DNA from: Pseudomonas solani
GTDB lineage: Bacteria; Pseudomonadota; Gammaproteobacteria; Pseudomonadales; Pseudomonadaceae
DNA: 64,000 nt
Direction: 5' to 3'
NCBI RefSeq assembly: GCF_026072635.1
Contig: NZ_AP023081.1
Coordinates: 2,130,501-2,194,500 of the forward strand
This document shows positions 16,173 to 24,129 of this stretch, piece after piece. The stretch's first letter is position 1; each line of letters opens with the position of its first letter. A program made the translations under genes and the position numbers. Under the pieces are notes generated by a model. It was not told where the DNA came from. It ran no database searches and saw only the letters and a list, made by a program, of their open reading frames with translations.

Positions 16173-17093
16173 TCAGGCCGGGGTCGTCCCCTCGCTGCCC
16201 GCCCCGCCTTCCAGCTTGCGCCATAGCAGGCGGATCGCCGCCTTGCGCACCAGCGCGCAGCGGTACAGGCGGATTTCCAGCGGCACATGCCACTGCGACC
16301 CGCCACACACCGCCAGCTCACCCCGCGCCAGCTCCGCCTGGGCACTGAAGCGCGGCACCCAGGCCACGCCCATGCCCTGCAACGCCATGCTCTTGAGGCT
16401 GTCGGCCATGGCCGTCTCATAGACGGTGGTGGAGCGCAGCGCCCGCTGGCGCAGCAGCAGGTTCACCGAACGCCCGAGGAAGGCCCCGGCGGTGTAGGCC
16501 AGCAGCGGCACGCTCTGCCCGTTCTCCAGGCTGTAGAGCGGTTCGCCATTCGCATCCACCGCGCACACCGGCAGCATCTCGGTGCTGCCCAGGTGCATGG
16601 AGGGGAAGATTTCCGGGTCCATCTGCAGGGAGGCGTCCGGATCGTAGAAGGCCAGGATCAGGTCGCAGCTGCCCTCGCGCAGGGAATGCACGGCATCGCC
16701 GACGTTGGTGGCGATCAGGCGGCTAGCGATGTTCAAGCCCTCGCCGCGCAGCCGCGCGATCCACTGCGGGAAGAAGCCCAGCGCCAGGGAGTGGGCGGCG
16801 GCGAACTGCAGCACCTCGCCCTGCTGGCCTTCCAGGTGGTGCAGGTGGCGCACCACCTCGCCCATCTGCTCGACCATGCTGCGCGCCGTGACCAGGAACA
16901 GCTGGCCCGACTCGGTCAGTTCGATGGGCGTGCGCGAGCGGTTCACCAGGGTCAGCCCCAGGGCCGACTCCAGGCTGCGGATGCGCCGGCTGAAGGCCGG
17001 CTGGGTGACGAAGCGCTTCTCCGCCGCCTGGGAAAAGCTGCGGGTGGCGGCCAGGGCGACGAAGTCCTCCAGCCATTTGGTTTCCAGGTTCAT
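16173..17093 (-). CDS. LysR-family regulator next to aspA
   Basis: 306 residues from the ATG at 17093, with AAGGGG upstream. The N-terminal winged helix is clear (WLEDFVALAATRSFSQAAEKR, then VTQPAFSRRIRSLE). The effector domain spans about 90-295. It is divergent from aspA across 175 bases, the usual arrangement for a LysR regulator and its target, so control of aspartate ammonia-lyase is the best guess. The same gene pair occurs in P. aeruginosa. The effector is unknown. Confidence 0.88.
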   Translation of the reverse strand: MNLETKWLEDFVALAATRSFSQAAEKRFVTQPAFSRRIRSLESALGLTLVNRSRTPIELTESGQLFLVTARSMVEQMGEVVRHLHHLEGQQGEVLQFAAAHSLALGFFPQWIARLRGEGLNIASRLIATNVGDAVHSLREGSCDLILAFYDPDASLQMDPEIFPSMHLGSTEMLPVCAVDANGEPLYSLENGQSVPLLAYTAGAFLGRSVNLLLRQRALRSTTVYETAMADSLKSMALQGMGVAWVPRFSAQAELARGELAVCGGSQWHVPLEIRLYRCALVRKAAIRLLWRKLEGGAGSEGTTPA

Positions 17094-17268
17094 CTCGATC
17101 CCCTTGCCCGATTTTGGTGCACACGCTTCCCGAACGAAGCGGGTCACGGCCGCATTATGCCGTTTATGCATGACCCAGCGGATAACAGCATTGGTCGACG
17201 AACGGCTGGAAGCTTAGTCTATTGGGCATCGCGGCACTGGCCGTGTCTTCCCTGAGATGTATTACATC

Positions 17269-18693
<1,425 letters not shown>

Positions 18694-18738
18694 CGCGACA
18701 CCTGACTCACCAGGAGGGGCCCTGCCCCTTCATCCTTC

Positions 18739-18765
18739 AAGGATGGCGCCAGCCATCCTTTTTTT
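18739..18765 (+). terminator. Terminator after aspA
   Basis: AAGGATGGC and GCCATCCTT form a nine-base-pair stem with a four-base loop, followed by five more T residues. It lies 45 bases past the aspA stop on the plus strand. Confidence 0.9.
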
Positions 18766-18841
18766 CGCCTGTGGAAAAGGGGTTATCCACAAGCCCTTCA
18801 CTGGCACGGAGCCTCCCGGGACGTAGATACCGTCTTGATCC

Positions 18842-19813
18842 CTAGTGAGCAAGGGCCAGTTTTACGTCGTACGGCTGGCCCGATTTCAAGACGCCATAAG
18901 CGATGTTCAGCAGCTTACGCATCGCTGCACAGATGATCTGCATGCCGGTCTTGCCCTTGGCTCTGAGGCGTTCTCTCATCGCTTTGATCGCCCCGTTGTG
19001 CTGCAGGGCGCAAACGGCAGGCATGTACAGCCCAGCACGCAGCCGCGATGAGCCCATCTTGGAAATGCGGGTCTGCCCCCGGTACTTACCAGACTCCTGC
19101 AAACGCGGGTTGAGTCCGGCAAAGGCGGTAATCGCGCGGCTGCTGGTGAAGCGATGAGGGTCGCCCAGCTCCGCCAGGATCAGGGCGGCTGTCTTGTCCG
19201 CGATGCCATCGATGCTGGTCAACAGATCACGTTTGCCACGCAGATCCGGGTCATTGTCGATGTGGTCGTTGATGGCCTTGAGGGTTTCCTCGATCTGTTG
19301 CTCGATGTGCCGCAACACTGAGCGGATCGACTCCTGCACGCTGGTATCGGCCACCTCCAGGCGATTGCTCTCCATCTGCTGGATTTCCTGCAGATCCGCC
19401 AGGCGCCGCATCAGTGCTTTCAGGCGCCGTATGGCGCGAGGTTCAGGCTGCCAGGGCCGTAGCTCGTCTTGGTGGCGCTCGCCGTATTCGGCGATCAGCT
19501 TGGCGTCGACCTTGTCAGTTTTCACGCGCTGCAGCTGACTGCGGGCGTAGTGGGCGATCTGCGCAGGGTTGAGGACGCAGACCCGATAGTTCTGCTCCAG
19601 CAGCCATTCGGCCAGGGCTTCATGGTGGATGCCGGTGGCTTCCATCACGACCCAGGCACCCGCCTCGCTGTGCTTGTTCAGCCACTCCTGCAGCGTGCGA
19701 AAGCCCGCCTCGCTGTTGGCCAACTTGGCCTTGGTGCGGTACTTGCCGTTCGCCTGCAGGGTGGCGATATCAAACGTGTGCTTCGCAATGTCGACACCAA
19801 TGACACTGGGCAT
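18842..19813 (-). CDS. IS110-family transposase (RuvC-like plus Tnp_20)
   Basis: 323 residues from the ATG at 19813, which has an AGGAGGAG ribosome site. The N-terminal RuvC-like DEDD domain shows D8 in IGVDIAKHTFD, the glutamate of WVVMEATGIHHEAL and the aspartates of VKTDKVDAKLIAEY. A coiled-coil linker (about 130-190) follows. The C-terminal domain holds ITAFAGLNPRLQESG and TRISKMGSSRLRAGLY, whose serine cluster should include the catalytic serine. Full length and no frameshift, so probably active or recently so. Confidence 0.93.
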   Translation of the reverse strand: MPSVIGVDIAKHTFDIATLQANGKYRTKAKLANSEAGFRTLQEWLNKHSEAGAWVVMEATGIHHEALAEWLLEQNYRVCVLNPAQIAHYARSQLQRVKTDKVDAKLIAEYGERHQDELRPWQPEPRAIRRLKALMRRLADLQEIQQMESNRLEVADTSVQESIRSVLRHIEQQIEETLKAINDHIDNDPDLRGKRDLLTSIDGIADKTAALILAELGDPHRFTSSRAITAFAGLNPRLQESGKYRGQTRISKMGSSRLRAGLYMPAVCALQHNGAIKAMRERLRAKGKTGMQIICAAMRKLLNIAYGVLKSGQPYDVKLALAH

Positions 19814-19945
19814 GTGTGCTCCTCCTGATCGTTCCAAATGCGATCATCACTGCACCCGGCCCAACCTTGTGAATGCGAGCTCTGGGCTCAAGATACCGTT
19901 CGGGCTGTTCGAGTGAGTGTGGAGGGGCGGAGCACTATCTACGTC
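19814..19945 (-). ncRNA. Possible bridge-RNA region of the IS110 element
   Basis: In IS110-group elements the bridge RNA is encoded upstream of the transposase, between the gene and the element end. Only about 80 to 130 bases are available here depending on the true boundary, short for a typical bridge RNA. If the element really extends to about 20040, the hairpin TACCCCT-GA-AGGGGTA at 20012-20027 would also fall inside. Placement is by position only; no RNA fold was computed. Confidence 0.3.
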
Positions 19946-20042
19946 GCAGGCTCAGGGCCTAAGGGTGGACACGACTTCCAGCCCCTCCCCCGATGATCAG
20001 TCGGGAACTATTACCCCTGAAGGGGTAGTTAGTCGAGATACA

Positions 20043-20276
20043 AGGGTGGATAACGCTCTTTTTATCCACCGAGCGGAGCCGATCCCAGCAACGATGCCCA
20101 CTGCCCGGTAGGAGCGAATTCATTCGCGATGGAGCCGCAGCCACCCGGGGCTATCCAGCGGGCGACAAGCCTTTTCGCGGCTGAAGCCGCTCCCACGACA
20201 AGCACCGCAAGCGCCGGTGAATCGGAGCCAACCCCAACGCCGAAACGGTGGACCGATGGAGCGGGGTCCACCCTAC
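20043..20276. repeat. Composite repeat unit 1 (families 1 and 3)
   Basis: A family 1 left arm at 20043-20070 (AGGGTGGATAACGCT...TATCCACC) and its inverted right arm at 20247-20276 (GGTGGACC...GGTCCACCCTAC) enclose a family 3 pair at 20108-20196 (GTAGGAGCGAATTCATTCGCGA to TCGCGGCTGAAGCCGCTCC). One repeat pair thus sits inside another. Confidence 0.75.
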
Positions 20277-20316
20277 ATCGACCGACGCACCGTGCCCGCA
20301 CGGACCCTCCCGCTGG

Positions 20317-20469
20317 GTAGGGTGGATAACGCTCTTCTTATCCACCAAGCGGGGCCGATCCCAGCACCTCTGCTCACCCCGTGGGAGCGAATTCATTCGC
20401 GATGGAGCCGCAGCCACCTGGGGCTATCCAGCGGGCTGCAAGCCTTTTCGCGGCTGAAGCCGCTCCCAC
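20317..20469. repeat. Composite repeat unit 2 (families 1 and 3)
   Basis: A family 1 arm at 20317-20346 is followed by a family 3 pair at 20381-20469. The order and linker text (GCCGATCCCAGCA, then GAGCCGCAGCCACC and GGGGCTATCCAGCGGGC) match unit 1 closely, so this is a duplication of most of that unit. The closing family 1 right arm is missing. Confidence 0.75.
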
Positions 20470-20492
20470 AAGTGCCTCCCAACACCTGCCGG

Positions 20493-21959
20493 TTACAGCC
20501 TCCACGCCTTGCGCAACGCCGCCAGGGCCTTGGCGATCTCCGCCTCGGGCACGGCGGCGAAGCCCAGCACCAGCCCGGCGCGGTTATCCACAGGCGGCTC
20601 CTCCCCCGGCAGCCAGTAGCTGCTCAGGCCGTTCAACTCCACGCCGGCTCCTTCGGCCGCCGCGATCAACTCGCGCTCGCGGGCGAGGCTGTCGACCCGC
20701 ACGCACAGGTGCAGCCCGGCTTCCACTGCCGGCATCGGCGCGCAGCCGGGGATATCCACAGGCCAGCCGGCCAGCAACGCATCGCGGCGGCTGCGGGCGG
20801 CGGTGCGCATGCGGCGGATGTGCCGCTGGAAGTGCCCGGCGGCGATGAACTCGGCCATCACCGCCTGGGTGCCGATCTCCGAATGGCGCATGTCCAGGGC
20901 GCGGCGCCGGGCGAAGGGCTCCACCAGGGCCGGCGGCAGCACCAGGTAGCCCAGGCGCAGCGCCGGGAAGGCGATCTTGCAGAAGGTGCCGACGTAGAGC
21001 ACCCGGCCCTGCCGGTCCAGCGCTGCCAGGGGGGCCAGGGGCGTGCCGCTGTAGCGGTACTCGCCGTCGTAGTCGTCCTCGACTATCCAGCCGTCGTGGC
21101 GCTCGGCCCAGTCCAGCAGCTCCAGGCGCCGCGCCAGGCTCAGGGTCACCCCGGTGGGGTACTGGTGGGACGGCGTGACATAGGTGAGGCGGCAATCCCC
21201 GGCTCGCTCCAGGGCGGCGGTATCCAGCCCATCCGCGTCCACCGGGATGCCGGCGAGCTGCGCACCGGCCACGGAGAAGGCATGGCCGGCGGCGCGGTAG
21301 CCGGGGTTCTCGATGGCCACCCGGTCCCCCGGCTCCACCAGCAGTTGCGCGCAGAGGCTGATGGCCTGCTGGGCGCCACAGGTGACGATCACCTGCGCCG
21401 GGTCGCAGTGCAGCCCCCGGCCGTTGCGCAGGTAGGCGGCGATCAGCTCGCGCAGCTGCCAGTCGCCGGCCGGGTCGCCATAGCCCAGGCGCGCTGGCGA
21501 AGGCTTGCGCCAGAAGCGCGCCGAGAGCCGCGCCCAGGTCTCGAAGGGGAACAGGTCGAAGGCCGGCACGCCCACGCGGAAGGCACGGGGTGGCCCGATC
21601 AGCGGCCGACTCAGGTGATGGGCTTGCAGGCGCTGCAGCGCCTCGCTCGTCGCGGCCTTGGCCTGCACGGCGGGCGCCGGCCTCGAGGCTGTGGATAACT
21701 CCGCCACATAGGTGCCATCGCCGATGCGGCCCTCCACGTAACCCTCGGCGTAGAGCTGGTCGAAGGCGCGGGTCACGGTATTGCGCGAGATGCCCAGCAA
21801 GGCCGCCAGGTCCCGGCTCGCCGGCAGCCGCGTGCCGCTTTGCAGGCGGCCATCGAGAATGCGTTCGCGCAGCCCCTCGTAGAGCTGGCGGGCCAGACCC
21901 TGGCGCGCATCGAGGCGGATGCCGGAAAGATCTACGGGGAGCGGCACGGCAATCGGCAT
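20493..21959 (-). CDS. MocR/PdxR-type regulator (GntR HTH plus aminotransferase fold)
   Basis: 488 residues from the ATG at 21959 (MPIAVPLPVDLSG). Residues about 15-80 are a GntR winged helix (LARQLYEGLRERILDGRLQ, then GISRNTVTRAFDQLYAEGYV). From about 110 on it is a fold-type I aminotransferase domain, with the PLP lysine in VGTFCKIAFPALRLGYL retained. Such regulators bind PLP adducts of amines or amino acids. It is divergent from the PaiB-like gene, 89 bases apart, which is the likely target. Two TTATCCACA motifs lie inside the gene. Confidence 0.88.
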   Translation of the reverse strand: MPIAVPLPVDLSGIRLDARQGLARQLYEGLRERILDGRLQSGTRLPASRDLAALLGISRNTVTRAFDQLYAEGYVEGRIGDGTYVAELSTASRPAPAVQAKAATSEALQRLQAHHLSRPLIGPPRAFRVGVPAFDLFPFETWARLSARFWRKPSPARLGYGDPAGDWQLRELIAAYLRNGRGLHCDPAQVIVTCGAQQAISLCAQLLVEPGDRVAIENPGYRAAGHAFSVAGAQLAGIPVDADGLDTAALERAGDCRLTYVTPSHQYPTGVTLSLARRLELLDWAERHDGWIVEDDYDGEYRYSGTPLAPLAALDRQGRVLYVGTFCKIAFPALRLGYLVLPPALVEPFARRRALDMRHSEIGTQAVMAEFIAAGHFQRHIRRMRTAARSRRDALLAGWPVDIPGCAPMPAVEAGLHLCVRVDSLARERELIAAAEGAGVELNGLSSYWLPGEEPPVDNRAGLVLGFAAVPEAEIAKALAALRKAWRL

Positions 21960-22048
21960 GGATTGGCCCCATGGAAGTCGCAGGAAATGGCTCTTACAAC
22001 GGGCCAATATCCTGCCTAGGATGTTTCCATCACGCCAGGAGATTCGCC

Positions 22049-22681
22049 ATGTACCTGCCCGCCTCCTTCCGCCAGGAAGACCTCGCCGAACTGCACCTGC
22101 AGATGCGCCAGAGCCGCCTGGCCACACTGGTCTGCCAGGGCGCCGACGGGCTGGTGGCCAGCCACCTGCCGCTGCTGCTGGAAGCCGGCGAAGGCGAGTA
22201 CGGCACCCTCTATGGTCACTTCGCCAAGGCCAACCCGCAGTGGCGCGCGCTGGCCGACGGCGCCGAGGCGCTGGTGGTGTTCAACGGCCCCGACGCCTAC
22301 GTCAGCCCCGCCTGGTACGCCGCCAAGGCCGAACACGGCAAGGTGGTGCCGACCTGGAACTACATCGCCGTGCACGCCTACGGCCAGGCCGAGGTGTTCG
22401 ACGACGCCGAGCGCCTGCTGCAACTGGTCGGCCGCCTCAGCGACCAGCACGAAGCCGGGCGCCCGCAGCCCTGGGCGCTGAGCGACGCACCCCGCGACTA
22501 CATCGACGCCATGCTGCGCGCCATCGTCGGCTTCGCCCTGCCCATCCGCCGTATCGAAGGCAAATGGAAGCTCGGCCAGAACCGCAGCCAGGCCGACCAG
22601 GCCGGCGTACGCGAAGGCCTGGCCGGCAGCGCCGACGGGCGCGACCGCGAACTGGCCCAGCGCATGGCCCCCACTCTCTGA
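22049..22681 (+). CDS. PaiB-like FMN-binding regulator-type protein
   Basis: 210 residues from the ATG at 22049, with CCAGGAG upstream. The opening MYLPASFRQEDLAELHLQM, then SHLPLLLE, YGHFAKANPQWRAL, NGPDAYVSPAWYAAK and VPTWNYIAVHAYG are the hallmarks of the PaiB family, a split-barrel flavin-reductase-like fold. Family members are described as transcriptional regulators or FMN-binding proteins; the true activity is uncertain. It starts a plus-strand group with two acetyltransferases (22 and then 13 bases apart), probably one operon under the divergent MocR regulator. Confidence 0.88.
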   Translation: MYLPASFRQEDLAELHLQMRQSRLATLVCQGADGLVASHLPLLLEAGEGEYGTLYGHFAKANPQWRALADGAEALVVFNGPDAYVSPAWYAAKAEHGKVVPTWNYIAVHAYGQAEVFDDAERLLQLVGRLSDQHEAGRPQPWALSDAPRDYIDAMLRAIVGFALPIRRIEGKWKLGQNRSQADQAGVREGLAGSADGRDRELAQRMAPTL

Positions 22682-22702
22682 CCCCCCCTGTAAGGAAGCA
22701 GC

Positions 22703-23146
22703 ATGTCCCTCGAAATCCGCCCGGTCAGCGCCGCCGACCACGCCGTCTGGTTGCCGCTGTGGCAGGGCTACCAGCGTTTCTACAAGACCGAGATCGCCGC
22801 CGAGACCACCGAGCAGACCTGGCAGCGCTTCCTCGATGCAGCCGAGCCCGTGCACGCCGCCCTCGCCTGGCAGGGCGACCGCGCCGTCGGCCTGGTGCAC
22901 TTCATCTATCACCGCTCCTGCTGGACCGTGGGCGATTACTGCTACCTGCAGGACCTCTATGTGCAGGACGGCCTGCGCGGTGCCGGCGTCGGCCGCGCGC
23001 TGATCGAGCACGTCTACGCCCAGGCCCGGGCCGCCGGCGCCTCGCGGGTGCACTGGCTGACCCACGAAACCAACACCGACGCCATGCACCTGTATGACCG
23101 CATCGCCGATCGCTCCGGCTTCCTCCAGTACCGCAAGCTGCTCTGA
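22703..23146 (+). CDS. GNAT-family N-acetyltransferase
   Basis: 147 residues with TAAGGA before the ATG. A single GNAT domain: IRPVSAADHAVWLPLWQGY at the start, CYLQDLYVQDGLRGAGVGRAL as the acetyl-CoA-binding motif A, and LTHETNTDAMHLYDRIADRSG as the C-terminal helix. The aromatic stretch GYQRFYKTEI resembles the GNAT group that acts on amines or amino-acid derivatives. Substrate unknown. It follows the PaiB-like gene by 21 bases. Confidence 0.85.
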   Translation: MSLEIRPVSAADHAVWLPLWQGYQRFYKTEIAAETTEQTWQRFLDAAEPVHAALAWQGDRAVGLVHFIYHRSCWTVGDYCYLQDLYVQDGLRGAGVGRALIEHVYAQARAAGASRVHWLTHETNTDAMHLYDRIADRSGFLQYRKLL

Positions 23147-23159
23147 CCAGGAATCTTCC

Positions 23160-23843
23160 ATGAACGACGAAACACAACTCGACTGGCAACCCGTACCCAC
23201 CCCGGCCCGTGCGCCCCTCGACGGTCGCTTCGTGCGCCTGGAGCCGGTGGACGCCAGCCGCCACGGCGACGACCTCTGGCCTGCGCTGCAAAGCCCGGAC
23301 GGCGACCCCCGCCTGTGGGACTACCTCGGCTACGGCCCCTTCGCCGATCGCGCGGCCTTCGATGCCTGGCTGAAGGGCAACCAGGCCAGCATCGACCCGC
23401 AGTTCTTCACCGTGATCGACCGCGCCAGCGGCCGCGCCGTGGGCCTGCTCAGCTACCTGCGCATCGCCCCCAACGACGGCTGCATCGAGATCGGCCACAT
23501 CGCCTTCGGCGCCCCCATGCAGCGCTCGCCCGCCTCCACCGAGGCGGTCTACCTGCTGGCGCGCCTGGCCATGAGCGAGCTCGGCTACCGCCGCCTGGAA
23601 TGGAAGTGCAACGCCCTCAACGCCCGCTCCATGCGCGCCGCCGAGCGCCTGGGCTTCACCTATGAAGGGCTGTTCCGCCAGCACATGGTGGTCAAGGGCC
23701 GTAACCGCGACACCGCCTGGTTCTCCATCATCGACAGCGAATGGCCAGCGGTGCGCGACGCCTTCGAGGGCTGGCTGGCTGTGGATAACTTCGATGGCCA
23801 AGGCCAGCAGAAGCGCCGCCTGGAGGACTTCAGGAAAACCTGA
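23160..23843 (+). CDS. RimJ/RimL-type GNAT acetyltransferase
   Basis: 227 residues from the ATG at 23160, with CAGGAA upstream and 13 bases after the preceding gene. The fold is of the RimJ/RimL branch: DGRFVRLEPVDASRHGDDLW, IEIGHIAFGAPMQRSPASTEA and the conserved C-terminal YRRLEWKCNALNARSMRAAERLG split across the acetyl-CoA site. These enzymes acetylate protein N-termini or small amines; the target is unknown. A TTATCCACA complement falls inside at 23780. A family 2 repeat pair follows. Confidence 0.87.
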   Translation: MNDETQLDWQPVPTPARAPLDGRFVRLEPVDASRHGDDLWPALQSPDGDPRLWDYLGYGPFADRAAFDAWLKGNQASIDPQFFTVIDRASGRAVGLLSYLRIAPNDGCIEIGHIAFGAPMQRSPASTEAVYLLARLAMSELGYRRLEWKCNALNARSMRAAERLGFTYEGLFRQHMVVKGRNRDTAWFSIIDSEWPAVRDAFEGWLAVDNFDGQGQQKRRLEDFRKT

Positions 23844-23859
23844 AGGCGGCCCACGCCTC

Positions 23860-23941
23860 GTAGGATGGGTAGAGGTACGAAACCCATCATTGCGGAGCGC
23901 CCCATGACCGCATGGGTTTCGCTTCGCTCTACCCATCCTAC
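23860..23941. repeat. REPIN, family 2
   Basis: The left arm begins GTAGGATGGGTAGAGG and ends GAAACCCATC. The right arm is inverted, ATGGGTTTCGCTTCGCTCT to ACCCATCCTAC. It lies 16 bases after the acetyltransferase stop. A further GTTTCGCTTCGCTCGGGG fragment follows at about 23958. Confidence 0.75.
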
Positions 23942-24129
23942 GGACTGATGCATAAGGGTTTCGCTTCGCTCGGGGACACCGCCCCAGCCCATTCGAATCA
24001 GCCCCCACGTAAACGGGAGCCCATCAAGAAAAAGCTCCCTTATTCCGGTAACCCTTCTGTTACGAAACCGTAAGACTTCTTCCTTATAAACAGCGGCCAG
24101 CCAACAAGATCATTACAAAGGTTGCCGCC

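Larger units (their letters stand above)
18820..19945 (-). mobile_element. IS110-family insertion sequence
   Basis: One intact transposase gene with short non-coding flanks. Two kinds of possible boundary are visible. GACGTAGATA at 18820-18829 recurs inverted as TATCTACGTC at 19936-19945. AGATACCGT occurs directly at 18825-18833 and again at 19891-19899. Which marks the true ends cannot be settled here. IS110 elements lack the usual long terminal inverted repeats, integrate at specific sites, and use a bridge RNA from a non-coding end. The element lies between the aspA terminator and a repeat-rich stretch. Confidence 0.75.
19946..20492. other. Gene-free, repeat-filled stretch
   Basis: No protein-coding frame is credible. 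From 20043 on it is built almost wholly of family 1 and family 3 palindromic repeats, arranged as two similar composite units (20043-20276 and 20317-20469). 19946-20042 holds only the hairpin at 20012-20027. Confidence 0.7.

Noticed and set aside
19946..20492. CRISPR-like array in the repeat-rich stretch
   Set aside because: The repeats are inverted, unequally spaced and nested, with repeated rather than unique sequence between them, and there are no cas genes.
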